Source: VRUE01 sp963716735
Lineage (GTDB): Bacteria > Actinomycetota > Thermoleophilia > Solirubrobacterales > 70-9
Direction of reading: 5' to 3'
NCBI GenBank assembly: GCA_963716735.1
Contig: OY970321.1
Coordinates: 1,798,001 to 1,862,000, forward strand
Length of the DNA stretch: 64,000 bases
Position 1 is the stretch's first letter, and each line of letters starts with the position of its first letter. This document shows, piece by piece, positions 6,794 to 15,898 of the stretch. The notes below the pieces were generated by a model. That model saw nothing but the letters and a program-made list of their open reading frames with translations. It made no database searches and had not been told where the DNA came from. A program made the translations under genes and the position numbers.

Positions 6794-9599
6794 CGCAATC
6801 AGGCTTCATCACCGAGTTGGCCTTGGATTCCTTGCCGTTTTGCCCGCTGTATTCCACATTGGCCTTTGAAGTGACCCCGCAGAGGTTGCGGCTGTTGACG
6901 ATCAGGCCCTTCTTGCCACCTTGCATCTTCAGGACGACTTTGGAGAGCGGTGCGTCGGGGAGATCTTCCAGGCTCGCCCTAATGCCGCCCTTGGCGGAGT
7001 CGATCCGGGTTGCGACCTCGATGTCGACAAGTCCGTGCAGGTCGAAGACGAGGTCGGGCAGCTTGTGGCTCGAGGAGCGCAGCCATACGGGCCCTTCCAA
7101 CGGAGTATCGAGCAGTGGGGTGAAGGCTTTGATGAAGCCGTACTGGGCTCCAGCGGGGCAGGCGTCTGCCGCGAACTGCACTCTCGTGCAGATCGTCCTG
7201 ATGTGAGCCTGGTCGAGGAATGCAGACCTCGGTAGGCGCACTACGAGACCTTTGATGTTCGCGTCCTTTGCCCTCGGCTTATAGGTGGCCAACAGTCCCG
7301 GGTGCCCGCCACGCTTGGTTCCGCCTTTGAGGTTCAAGGAAAGAGACGGCTTGAAGCCGAGGTTCAGGCAGTTGGCGGCCTGGTAGCGGCTCAAGAGTCC
7401 TATCGGGACGTCGTCGGCGGGGCCGAAGACATCGATGTTCGAGCCGAAGAGCGTCGCTTTGGCGCTCGATTCATCGCATGAGGTCGGGTTCAAGGTGAAG
7501 TTGGGCCGATCTACGTAGACGCGCAAATCTCTGAGCTTCAGCACTATCCCCTTGAGGATGTGGGGGATCGGGTCCGAGTTGGCGCCGTCTACTTCGACTT
7601 CGGCGGTCCTCGGGTTCAGGGTCAGTGCCAGCTGCACGACCACGGTGCCTGCATCGAAGGGGCCCGCCACAGCGGGCGTAACCGAGATCACGCTGAGGGG
7701 ATCGCCGTGGTAGGGCCCTCCGAGATAGATCTGTCCCCCTACATAGGTGAGAGCCCCTCCGACTCCCGCGCCGGCCAGGGTGTGGCCGATCAGACTGTTG
7801 GCCGGACAACTCGGCGATGCTTTCTCCTGCCTACCGGTCTTCGACTTGGCGATAGCTATCGCCAAGTCTGGGCATTTGCTGACTCCCTTCAGCGATCCGA
7901 GCTCTCCCGGAGGCAGGATCGAGGAAAACTTGGTCATGTCCTGTTCTCCGTCTTCGCGGATCAGACGCATGTTGAATGGACTGAAGGCACCGGCGTCGTT
8001 GTTGATCGCCCCGGCCTGGAACTCGGGATGGAACGGAGGCACTCCTCCCGGTGGGCAGGGGCCCCCTCCCACTCCCGAGGTCACCTTGAAGGAGGAGGTC
8101 GTGGTCAGGATCTGGTCGGGGTTCGCCCACGGGGTGAATTCCGCCTTGGTCTCATAGGAGCCGCAGGTCGGGGGGGTGATGAGCGCCGAGCGTGCCCCTT
8201 CCTTGAAGTGGAAGACGAAATTGCTGATCGGAATCTGGACGTTGTCTTCGAGCGTCGTCACCAGCTGCCCCGTCTTCGGATCCGGTTCGATCTTCAAGGG
8301 CTCCTTGACAATCACTCCCAGCTTGGCGTTCTTGACCACCATGTAGAGGGCGATGAGGCTGTCGAAGGGGTTCTCGGCCCCTGGCGTCGTGGTCGCCGGG
8401 TCATCCTGCTGAGCGAGGAAGACCGAGCCGTCGATCGCTTCGTCGACCAGCGGGGTTTCGGTGTGCAGCGTCCCCAGCTTGGATGCGTTCGGACAGCCTT
8501 CTCCCGGAGCCGCGTGGAGCGTCTCTCGCTTCAGGTCGGCAGGGGTGCAGACCGCCAGCCCTTCCCCCACCGAGGGGTTGATCGTCATCCCTTCGGGCAG
8601 AGTGATCCTGGCGTCCTTGATGTCGGACTGGGCCAGGCCCATTGGGCTGGTCAGGCCTTCGTCATGGAAGTCGACGGTGAAGTCCAGGCCGGTTCCGGTC
8701 TCGGCTTGATTCGTCGTCGGCTTCGAGTCGATCGACGGACTGAAGCCCAGTTTCGAGCAGCCGGTCATCCCCTGCGGATTGGGCGGTTCGGCGTTGTCGT
8801 GGCTCAGAATCGGAACTTCAACCGGGGCATTGGATTCTTGCCAGGAAACCGCTTCATACCTCGTCTCCAAGGGGCCCTCGCAGGCCCGCGGCAGGGTGAG
8901 GAAGGGAATTTCGGAGGCTTTGGTCGGGCAGCTGCCCCTGGAGACGTAGCCCACGGCAGACGACTTCGTGTCCAAGCAGCGGCCACGCAGCTGATCGTGG
9001 GCTGGATCGGCAGGAATACCCCACAGCGTCAGGCCGCCGCCATAGACGTTGGCTACTTGCGGGACGTTGACGAAACTGCCGACAATGTTATGGGGAAACT
9101 CGGGGCTTACCCCGATGTCGATCGTGACCGGGACGCTGTAGACGATGAAGCCGATCTCGGCCGCAACGCCAGGCGGCGGGACCAGGTTGTAGACGGGAGC
9201 ATCCAGGCCAGCCGGGTTCGGGTCGGGAATGATCGCATTGCTTACCCCCACCGCAGTTGAGTCCTGACAGGCGGGGTAGCCTTCTGAGTCCATCGTGAAA
9301 AAGTCTGCAGTGGTGCACCGCGGCGTCGCGATTGGGCTGCCGACGAACCCGGGAGGCAGTACCACCCGCAACGTCTTCAGCTGCCCGTCGAGGGTCTCGC
9401 TGTTGGCGTGGATCGTGGTGTTCAGCCTGAAACCCGTCGTCAGCGCGAAGGGATGGGAGCCGGCCTGGGTGGCGGGCGAGTTATCCCCGTTGGTGAAGGT
9501 GATGTCGACGTCTTTGAGGCCGAAGTCCGCCTGGGCCCCGGGGACGCTGACCAGGGTCAAGGAGGCGGCGATCGCGAAGATCTGCACGAGACGTTTCAT
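6759..9599 (-). CDS. Large secreted surface protein with basic tail
   Basis: A 946-residue protein starting at the ATG at 9599 (GGAGG upstream; ATGA overlap with the stop of the preceding gene). A signal peptide is clear (MKRLVQIFAIAASLTLVSVP then GAQA-DF). The mature part is beta-rich and contains three copies of a motif of the form (V/I)xLPxGx...CT: LRVVLPPGF near residue 82, ARITLPEGM near 335 and GLVVRLPRSAF near 788, each followed by a Cys-containing segment (PRCTTADF, AVCTPADL, TICTRVQF). The C-terminus is very basic (GGGRKHKRHRG), perhaps binding the anionic envelope. I do not recognise the family; paralogues of this build are common in Thermoleophilia as far as I know. It is not anchored by an LPXTG motif. 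Confidence 0.82.
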   Translation of the reverse strand: MKRLVQIFAIAASLTLVSVPGAQADFGLKDVDITFTNGDNSPATQAGSHPFALTTGFRLNTTIHANSETLDGQLKTLRVVLPPGFVGSPIATPRCTTADFFTMDSEGYPACQDSTAVGVSNAIIPDPNPAGLDAPVYNLVPPPGVAAEIGFIVYSVPVTIDIGVSPEFPHNIVGSFVNVPQVANVYGGGLTLWGIPADPAHDQLRGRCLDTKSSAVGYVSRGSCPTKASEIPFLTLPRACEGPLETRYEAVSWQESNAPVEVPILSHDNAEPPNPQGMTGCSKLGFSPSIDSKPTTNQAETGTGLDFTVDFHDEGLTSPMGLAQSDIKDARITLPEGMTINPSVGEGLAVCTPADLKRETLHAAPGEGCPNASKLGTLHTETPLVDEAIDGSVFLAQQDDPATTTPGAENPFDSLIALYMVVKNAKLGVIVKEPLKIEPDPKTGQLVTTLEDNVQIPISNFVFHFKEGARSALITPPTCGSYETKAEFTPWANPDQILTTTSSFKVTSGVGGGPCPPGGVPPFHPEFQAGAINNDAGAFSPFNMRLIREDGEQDMTKFSSILPPGELGSLKGVSKCPDLAIAIAKSKTGRQEKASPSCPANSLIGHTLAGAGVGGALTYVGGQIYLGGPYHGDPLSVISVTPAVAGPFDAGTVVVQLALTLNPRTAEVEVDGANSDPIPHILKGIVLKLRDLRVYVDRPNFTLNPTSCDESSAKATLFGSNIDVFGPADDVPIGLLSRYQAANCLNLGFKPSLSLNLKGGTKRGGHPGLLATYKPRAKDANIKGLVVRLPRSAFLDQAHIRTICTRVQFAADACPAGAQYGFIKAFTPLLDTPLEGPVWLRSSSHKLPDLVFDLHGLVDIEVATRIDSAKGGIRASLEDLPDAPLSKVVLKMQGGKKGLIVNSRNLCGVTSKANVEYSGQNGKESKANSVMKPDCGGGRKHKRHRG

Positions 9600-12500
9600 C
9601 GGCTCTGCCTCCGGTTGTGATTTGCGTTTCGACTGCGCTTTGCTTGCTTGTGCCTTGCCACACAACGCCCTTTGCGACGCGCCTTGCCTTTGGCGCAGCG
9701 GCCACGGCTAGCTTTTGAGCTCGGGTTTCCCGCTCCCCTGAATGAGGCCGAAGCCGGAGTTGGATCGTTGGGCGCGGGTGGGGCAAACTGGCACGCTTCG
9801 CCCTGACAGGGGCCAGGTGGCTCAGGCGGTGCCGGCAGGCCGCCTCTCTCCCTGGCGTCATAGACGTCAACCAAGCCCGGATCCTGGGACAGGAGGCTGG
9901 CGTTCGTGGTGAAAAAGACATTGCTGCCGTCCGGGCTGGCGTCGCGGAACTGGGAATCCTGGGAGCTTTGGCCGGAGGAGATCAGGCTGAGGCAACCTCC
10001 CGAGCTGGCGACGTAGACTTCCGCGCCTTTTTCTTCACACTCCTTCTCGCCTGAAGCCAGCTCCCACTCATAGACGTCGCCCTTGCCGTTGGTGTCGCGC
10101 GGCAGTAGAGCGTCGAAGCTGTTGAAGAAGAGGCGCTGCCCGTCCACTGAAAGCGAGCGAGGGAAGTGGTGCATGTTTTGCGCCGGCGGAATCGTGGCGG
10201 CGATCGGTAGCCTTATCGGCTCGCCCACGTAGAGTTGGACACGGCGACCCTGCGGGCGGGCGCCCGAGGGATTGCATGAGACGCACACCGGGGCCGTCGA
10301 TCCCGCCGCATAGAGGTAGACCTCTGAGTCGGCCTCGCCGCTGGCCTGATCGGTGTTGTCGTAGCCGGTCAGGGACTCGGTCGAGATGAAGGCGAGGTGG
10401 CTGCCATCGGGGCTGACGCGCGCCGCGTGAAAGATCGGCTCAAAAGCCGTGTTGTCGGGGACTCCGCTTCCGCCGAACGTCGCCACGTCTAAAGCCGAGA
10501 GGGTCGCGACGAAGGTGATCGCCTCGCCCTCTAGGAGGTAGAGGTTCGGCTTCCCTGCTTCGGCGCCTCCCGCCAGCGCTTCCTTGGAGACGAAGTAGAT
10601 GCGCGAGAGATCCTCGCTCGTCCCGACCACCCCTTTGGTTTCGCCGGCGATCAGGGTCGAGTCGCCCGCTTCCGCGTCGAAGAGATAGAGGCTGCCCATG
10701 AGAGTCCCTTCGGTCACGTCGAAGAGCGCCTTGGCGCCGTCAGCGCTGGCGCCGAGGAAGCGTGAGGATTTGGTCGATTTGGTCTCTGAGACCCTGACCG
10801 TGCAGGCCTTTTCAGGTTCGGTGCATTCGCCGCCGCTGATTTCACTCTGCTCCTCGCCCGGGTTGAGGCGCAGATAGACCTTGCCGGCCCCGCCTTCTTT
10901 TTCCGAGGCGGTCCAGTAGGCACGCTTGCCGTCGCCGGAAAGCGCGTTGCTGACGCTTGCATGTCGATGAAATTCAGACTCACTGACGTTCCCACCTACG
11001 AAACCCAGGCTCGTCCCCAATGAGCAGTTGCCACTGCTCGGCGATCCGCTCGGCAGGATGCAGATGACTCGCAGCCCGTCTTTGCTCACGTGGTAGGCCT
11101 GCCAGACACCACTAGTTGCATCTTCGGTCAGCTTGTCGCGCAGCCGAAAGACCGCCTCGGCGCCATCGGCCGAGATCCCCTGCAGCTCGGGCTCCGCGAA
11201 TAGAATGTTCCGTCCGACCCCGGTTAGCGCCTCGTAGCCTTGGCCACCGCAGTTGTCACGGCGATAGAGTTCGCGGGCGCCCTCGGTTGCTCCAGGAGCG
11301 AGCACCGGCTTCGCCGCCATCACGAACCAGCCGCTGCACAGGTCGGGCGAGAAGGCTTTGTAAGGGCTCTCGAAGAGGAGGATGGTGGCAAGCCGCCCGA
11401 CGCTGGAGGCGTCCTGGGCCGGGGTGATCGCCTCGCTCTTCCAGCCGACCCCCGCGGTGCGGGTCGCCATGTATTGGCTGGCCCATGGCGCAGATTTTGG
11501 ATCGGCGAAGGCCCGGTAGGAGGAGTAGGTGAAACGGTTGCCGTCGGTGGAGCTCTGGTCGAGGTTGACGCTGTAGCCGATGATGTTGAGCAGGGTTTTG
11601 ATGTCGCCGTTGTTCTTGTCGATCGGGCTGACCATCTCGAAGGCGCGGCAATCCGGCAGCGGCGCCGAGAAGCCGATGCGGAACTGCTGGTTGGGGCAAT
11701 CGGCCTTGAAGGAAGTGGCGGGATAGGTGGTGAAGCCGCTTTCCTCGCCGTCGAGTCCCGGTTTGCCACCGATCCCGCGCACCGGGCCTCCGCCGACGCT
11801 CTCCGCGACCACGCGGTAGTGATAGGTCGTCCCCGGTTTCAGCCCTTCGAGGAAGACGCTTGGGCTCTTCACGGTTGCGCCGAACGGTCTCGTAGTCAAC
11901 CGCGCTCCGGGGGGCACGGGCCTTACCTCTTCGCAGCCTCCTTCGCTGCATTTGCCGATGCCGTACTGAACGTAGAAGCGGGTGTCGCTCCAGAAGTGAG
12001 GGTTGATCTCGGCTCCGATCTCAGCGCCGCTGCGGTCCACCGAGGTCACGAACTGGCTGAGGATCTCCGGCGGGGTTTTTGGTGGACCTTCGAAGGTCAG
12101 TGGGGGCGCGCCGAAGACGACAATTAAGCCTTCGCCCGAGGCGACGTAAAGAGTCCCGATCGTGTTGACGGCGAGGCCGTTGACCTGAAACCCCGGTAGC
12201 GTCCTGCCGAATTCCGCGACTTGTTTGCCATTGGCGTCGAACTGCAGCAGGGGGCTGGCCAGCTCTGCACCTTCGCCGACGGAGAGATTGTTTCTCTGGA
12301 CGAAAACTTCACCGGTGGGAGTGACGGCAATTGGCCCCGCCGTACGATCGGTTGGAAACGCTTCTCCGCTTTTAGGGTTTTTGAATACAACACTCAGCAA
12401 TTTGCCCTTCTCGATGCCCGTGACGGCGTCGAGGATCCGCACATTTTCTTCGGCCCCATTCGGCGGACCCACGATCGCGTAGAAGTCCCCGCTGCCGGGC

Positions 12501-13606
12501 GCAATGTCAAGGCGCATGACGGTTTTGCCTGACACGGGAACCGAGAGCTCCCATTTGCCTTCCAGGTCGAAGCGCTGAATGCGTTCGACATCGGCGACAA
12601 AGAGCTTGCCGTTGGAGTCCACAGCGATGCCACCAGTGTTGTTAGCGATGCCACCAGTGTTGCTGTCGCCGAACTCGCCGTCATTGCTGCCGGCGACGCC
12701 GGCGCCGCACACGTCACCGCCTTCGAGCTGCGCCAGGGTGCAGATGCCTTCGCCCGTCGTCTTGTTGACTTCGCCGCCGAACATCAAGAGGAACCGCCCG
12801 GCGGAGTCGAACTTCTGCACCCGGAGACTGGCGGCGTCTTTGATGTAGACGTTGCCTGCGGCATCCACCGCCACCCCTCGCGCGTTCGAGAATTGCCCGG
12901 CCCCGGATCCGTCGACGCCCGCTTGGCACTCCGATTCGGCGGTGCAGGACTCGAGCCCGCCCGTCGGCGCGTGTCCGTCGGCACGGGTCCTCACTTCAAA
13001 CGTGGTCGAAGGGACACCGCCGACCAGCGGAGTGGTGCCATTTGCGATCGTCAGATCATCCATGTTGGTCCCGGCAAGGGAGCCCTTGAAAGCAATCACG
13101 TAGACGTATGGAATTTCGCCATCGGCGGTACCTGGCACCGCTTCGACGCGGACTTCCCCTCCGACGCCACCGATCGAGGGAAGGGCGTTGAGGGCGGCTT
13201 CGACGCTTGCCGGCCCTTCGTCTTCAGAGCCGGGCGCGTCGAAGGCAAGATCGGGAGTCGTGGAAGCGCCGAGAGTGAGTTGAAACTGACCGTCCGCCGC
13301 CCTGACCCTGACTTCCTGCTGCTCGTTGACCGCTCCAGGGGCAACGTCCCAACCGAACGCCCTGACGAAGTTGCCCCAGGGGGTGAACTCGCTGATCCGG
13401 TCGTTTTCCTCTAAGACGAAGACATGGCCGGTGGTCGGGTCGATAGCCATATCGACCGGCCGGCTCAACTCTCCCGCACCAGAGCCGGGTCCACCACCGA
13501 TCCGGGTCAGTTCGTCCTCGTCGCTGACAGCGCCAGCAGACGGGGCCGTTAGGCCCGCAAGGGCCAGTGCGATGGTGACAGTGGAGAAGAAGCGTGAGTA
13601 AGTCAA
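9596..13606 (-). CDS. Giant secreted beta-propeller (NHL/PD40-like) protein
   Basis: A 1336-residue protein with a signal peptide (ALALAGLTAPSAGA). The N-terminal third has NHL-type repeats (GELSRPVDMAIDPTTGHVFV; NARGVAVDAAGNVYIKD; NTGGIAVDSNGKLFVAD). A fibronectin-III-like segment lies near residues 535-620 (GLKPGTTYHYRVVAES). The C-terminal half carries TolB/PD40-like repeats (RVSPDGSHLAFIST, SVDGQRLFFNS, ASPDGSNVFFTTN). The tail ends in a basic Cys-containing module (GRCAKGKARRKGRCVARH). Such proteins are likely surface adhesion or scaffold proteins. The start is a TTG, with weak RBS support, and could lie somewhat downstream. The last bases overlap the next gene as ATGA. Confidence 0.85.
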   Translation of the reverse strand: MTYSRFFSTVTIALALAGLTAPSAGAVSDEDELTRIGGGPGSGAGELSRPVDMAIDPTTGHVFVLEENDRISEFTPWGNFVRAFGWDVAPGAVNEQQEVRVRAADGQFQLTLGASTTPDLAFDAPGSEDEGPASVEAALNALPSIGGVGGEVRVEAVPGTADGEIPYVYVIAFKGSLAGTNMDDLTIANGTTPLVGGVPSTTFEVRTRADGHAPTGGLESCTAESECQAGVDGSGAGQFSNARGVAVDAAGNVYIKDAASLRVQKFDSAGRFLLMFGGEVNKTTGEGICTLAQLEGGDVCGAGVAGSNDGEFGDSNTGGIANNTGGIAVDSNGKLFVADVERIQRFDLEGKWELSVPVSGKTVMRLDIAPGSGDFYAIVGPPNGAEENVRILDAVTGIEKGKLLSVVFKNPKSGEAFPTDRTAGPIAVTPTGEVFVQRNNLSVGEGAELASPLLQFDANGKQVAEFGRTLPGFQVNGLAVNTIGTLYVASGEGLIVVFGAPPLTFEGPPKTPPEILSQFVTSVDRSGAEIGAEINPHFWSDTRFYVQYGIGKCSEGGCEEVRPVPPGARLTTRPFGATVKSPSVFLEGLKPGTTYHYRVVAESVGGGPVRGIGGKPGLDGEESGFTTYPATSFKADCPNQQFRIGFSAPLPDCRAFEMVSPIDKNNGDIKTLLNIIGYSVNLDQSSTDGNRFTYSSYRAFADPKSAPWASQYMATRTAGVGWKSEAITPAQDASSVGRLATILLFESPYKAFSPDLCSGWFVMAAKPVLAPGATEGARELYRRDNCGGQGYEALTGVGRNILFAEPELQGISADGAEAVFRLRDKLTEDATSGVWQAYHVSKDGLRVICILPSGSPSSGNCSLGTSLGFVGGNVSESEFHRHASVSNALSGDGKRAYWTASEKEGGAGKVYLRLNPGEEQSEISGGECTEPEKACTVRVSETKSTKSSRFLGASADGAKALFDVTEGTLMGSLYLFDAEAGDSTLIAGETKGVVGTSEDLSRIYFVSKEALAGGAEAGKPNLYLLEGEAITFVATLSALDVATFGGSGVPDNTAFEPIFHAARVSPDGSHLAFISTESLTGYDNTDQASGEADSEVYLYAAGSTAPVCVSCNPSGARPQGRRVQLYVGEPIRLPIAATIPPAQNMHHFPRSLSVDGQRLFFNSFDALLPRDTNGKGDVYEWELASGEKECEEKGAEVYVASSGGCLSLISSGQSSQDSQFRDASPDGSNVFFTTNASLLSQDPGLVDVYDARERGGLPAPPEPPGPCQGEACQFAPPAPNDPTPASASFRGAGNPSSKASRGRCAKGKARRKGRCVARHKQAKRSRNANHNRRQSR

Positions 13607-13626
13607 GCGTGAGTGCCTTTCAGAAG

Positions 13627-13653
13627 CTCACCCGGGGCTGATCCCCGAGTGAG
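13627..13653. terminator. Hairpin between the collagen-like and propeller genes
   Basis: An inverted repeat CTCAC-C-CGGGG, loop CTGAT, CCCCG-A-GTGAG lies between the collagen-like stop at 13676 and the propeller-protein start at 13606. There is no U-tract, as is usual in GC-rich actinobacteria. It may attenuate transcription between the two genes, giving different amounts of the proteins, or protect the upstream transcript. Confidence 0.5.
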
Positions 13654-13675
13654 TGGAGTGCTGTAGAGAGGATGG

Positions 13676-14422
13676 TCATTCTTCTTCTGCCGTCACCGCC
13701 CAGGTGCCGCGACCGCTGGCACCCACGTCACCTAGGAGGTAGCCCCTAACTACTGCACCGACAGTCTCGGCGCCGCTCACTTCGGCACCGGTTTTGGCGA
13801 TTAATTCGCTCCAGGTAAAAAGCCCGAGTTCAGAGCTCGTATAAACACAAAGATGACCAGGATCCGCAGTTGGCGCGGCAGCCGTTCCGTGACAATCCGT
13901 CGACGGCTGTCCAGTTTCTGCTATGGCGTCTGCTTCGGTTAGTACCTCTTCATCGTCTTGATTGAGGTAGTGGACCTGGGCACCGCTCAGTTCGGCAGCA
14001 AGCGGGATGTTGAAGGAAATCGAAGTGCGATGTGAGTCACCCACCGAGCCCTCGAGTACCCAAGTGCCCGTCTCGGTTTTCCCACCGGGAAGCGTTTCGG
14101 TGAAGCCGGTTTTGCCGTCTTTGCCGTTGGCGCCAGGTTTGCCCTGTGGGCCTTCTTTGCCCTGGGGCCCTTCTTTGCCCTGGGCACCGATGTCGCCCCT
14201 ATCGCCCTTGGCGCCCGCGGGACCAGCAGGTCCGGCGGGACCAGCTGCGCCCGCTGGGCCTGCCGGGCCCTTGGGCCCACGCGGACCTTTCTTAGCCTTG
14301 GCCGAGCTGGTCGCCTTGCCATCGTTCGTCGCGGCATAGGCGCCGCCCATCATCGCGAAGACGAGGGCGATCACGGAGATCACGCCCGGTATGCCGAAGC
14401 GGTTGCGTAGTGGCGTGAGCAT
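13676..14422 (-). CDS. Collagen-like secreted protein
   Basis: A 248-residue protein with an N-terminal signal or anchor segment (VISVIALVFAMMGGAYAATN) followed by 20 uninterrupted Gly-X-Y triplets from Gly46 to Gly106, including KGDRGD and three GK(E/P/D)GPQ/GAN-like units with charged pairs that stabilise a triple helix. The C-terminal 140 residues form a globular domain (FTETLPGGKTETGTWVLEG, later GTWAVTAEE) resembling trimerising heads of phage and bacterial collagen-like proteins. The RBS GACAAGGAGAAGAG is strong. The protein is likely a surface fibre. It heads the same-strand run of secreted-protein genes. Confidence 0.87.
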   Translation of the reverse strand: MLTPLRNRFGIPGVISVIALVFAMMGGAYAATNDGKATSSAKAKKGPRGPKGPAGPAGAAGPAGPAGPAGAKGDRGDIGAQGKEGPQGKEGPQGKPGANGKDGKTGFTETLPGGKTETGTWVLEGSVGDSHRTSISFNIPLAAELSGAQVHYLNQDDEEVLTEADAIAETGQPSTDCHGTAAAPTADPGHLCVYTSSELGLFTWSELIAKTGAEVSGAETVGAVVRGYLLGDVGASGRGTWAVTAEEE

Positions 14423-14598
14423 CGAATCTCTTCTCCTTGTCCCGTGAGCCCCCTGCCTGCCGCTCCCACGCGGCCCTTTGGCGAAGCTCGGTTATGTGGT
14501 CCCTGTACTTCGTGTTCCCTGATGCCGGTTGGGTGTTGCGAGTTCCCAGAAGGTGCTAGCGGTACCGCCGACAGCGCTAGGAAAGCACCCCGCGCAGA

Positions 14599-14607
14599 CG
14601 TTGTCAA
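14599..14607 (-). promoter_or_regulatory. Candidate -35 (TTGACA) upstream of the collagen-like gene
   Basis: A perfect TTGACA lies on the minus strand at 14607-14602, about 180 nt upstream of the collagen-like start. A -10 is poorly matched (CTTTCCTAGC at the right distance). The 255-bp region 14423-14677 also has five GTTCCC-type motifs (about 14513, 14541, 14613, 14635 and 14646), which could be regulator sites. No gene is seen in this interval. Confidence 0.35.
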
Positions 14608-14677
14608 GGGAAAGTTCCCAAAAGAAAAAGATGGTTCCTAGAGGCGTTCCCAGCGCGGATGCGCGGGTACCGAACGG

Positions 14678-15841
14678 CTACGCCGCTTGCGTACGCCGGA
14701 TGAAGTCGGTGAAACCGGGAACCGTGAAGGCAACCTGTCCACGGACGGGGCTGTAGATCAGGCCGGCGTCAATCAGCTGCTCACGAGCGGAAGAGGCGGC
14801 ACGGTGCCCGCCCAGGGCCTCGGCCACCTCCCCGCTGCGCACTGCCCCGTCGCCAAGGGCGGCCATTGCCCGCATGTAGCGTTTGGGGCGCTCGCTCGTC
14901 CGATCCCACCGACCGGCGTAGAGGTCGGCGTCGAGTTCCTGCCGTCCCAAGCGCAGGGCCTTCTTCGCCTCGTCGGCCCCGAAGCGCGGGCCGTCGGCCA
15001 CCTGCCAGGCAGCATGGCCGTACACCTGGATGAAGTACGGGTAGCCGTCGCACGCTCCGAGCAGCTCCTCGAGCGCGCTGGGGTCGAACTCCAGGCCATC
15101 GTCGACCGTGCGCGTCGGCTCCACAAGGGCCGACGCGGCGGCCGACGGTGAAAGCGGCCCCAGCTCCCGGTAGGTGAAAAGCCGCTCTGCGTACGTCTTC
15201 GCCCCGAGGAGCTGCCCGCGCAGCAGCGGCAGGCCGGCGATCAACGCGGCGATGGGAAGGTCACGCTTGGAGAGATCTTGCATAGCCGCGCAGAGAGCCT
15301 CGAGCGCACGTGGCTCAGCCTGCTGCAGCTCGTCGAGGAGAAAAAGCACGCCGGTGCCAGTATCGGCGGCGACTTCGCCCAGCACTCGAAAAAGATCGAC
15401 GAGGTCGGCCTCGAGATCGGTGGCTCGCTCAGATGAGTTGAGATCCATGCTGAACTCGAGCCCCGTCGCTGGATCGCCCAGGGCGACGCGGCGAATCATC
15501 GCGGTCAACCGGGAGAGGGCTTCTCCCGCAGCCCCCTTGTGCTCGAGGTGTCGAAGAACCATCCATGCCCGGTCGGTGAGAGCAGCGCGAAAGTCGATGT
15601 CGGAGCGCACCTCGAGATCCTGCGCGATCCAACCGATCTCCTCGGCGGACTCCTCCGCCACCCACAGCAGGGCGGTCTTGCCTACCCCGCGCAGGCCGGT
15701 GAAGACAATGCTGCGCTCGCCCCGCCCCCTGCTCAGCCTTCCCAGGAGCGTCTCGATCGCCTGCAGCTCACCCTCGCGTCCCGCCAAGATCGGCGGCGGC
15801 GCGCCGGCGCCGGGACGATAGGGGTTGAGGAGGGGATCCAT
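14678..15841 (-). CDS. Orc1/Cdc6-like AAA ATPase
   Basis: A 387-residue AAA+ type protein. Walker A is GLRGVGKTALL (about residue 49), Walker B is VLFLLDELQQ (about residue 165), and a C-terminal winged-helix region (VAEALGGHRAASSAREQLID, then GLIYSPVRGQVAFTVPGF) is seen. Standalone proteins of this shape in bacteria are AAA regulators of unknown role, often near mobile genes or toxin-antitoxin loci. It is preceded on its strand by 10-bp-spaced repeats (see 15867-15892), suggesting autoregulation. The start ATG at 15841 gives the typical NPYRPG beginning. Confidence 0.85.
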   Translation of the reverse strand: MDPLLNPYRPGAGAPPPILAGREGELQAIETLLGRLSRGRGERSIVFTGLRGVGKTALLWVAEESAEEIGWIAQDLEVRSDIDFRAALTDRAWMVLRHLEHKGAAGEALSRLTAMIRRVALGDPATGLEFSMDLNSSERATDLEADLVDLFRVLGEVAADTGTGVLFLLDELQQAEPRALEALCAAMQDLSKRDLPIAALIAGLPLLRGQLLGAKTYAERLFTYRELGPLSPSAAASALVEPTRTVDDGLEFDPSALEELLGACDGYPYFIQVYGHAAWQVADGPRFGADEAKKALRLGRQELDADLYAGRWDRTSERPKRYMRAMAALGDGAVRSGEVAEALGGHRAASSAREQLIDAGLIYSPVRGQVAFTVPGFTDFIRRTQAA

Positions 15842-15866
15842 TTGCCTACTGGATTCTTTAAATAGA

Positions 15867-15892
15867 GCGTAGAATTGAGTAGAAAAGCGTAG
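15867..15892. repeat. 10-bp-phased hexamer repeats upstream of the AAA ATPase gene
   Basis: On the plus strand the hexamers GCGTAG (15867), GAGTAG (15877) and GCGTAG (15887) are exactly 10 bp apart, one helical turn, in an AT-rich tract. TATTTAAA lies between them and the ATPase ATG. The layout suggests a regulator bound along one DNA face, perhaps the ATPase itself through its winged helix. Confidence 0.5.
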
Positions 15893-15898
15893 TCTGAC

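Noticed and set aside
7560..9260. A 566-codon plus-strand frame over the 946-residue secreted protein gene
   Set aside because: The opposite-strand protein has a signal peptide, an RBS and coupled neighbours; the plus frame has none of these and has biased composition.
15867..15892. CRISPR-like repeats (also considered for 19366-19406 and 42794-42818)
   Set aside because: Units are 6-16 bp, directly adjacent or spaced by one helical turn, without spacers of 30 nt or cas genes. They are operator-like arrays.
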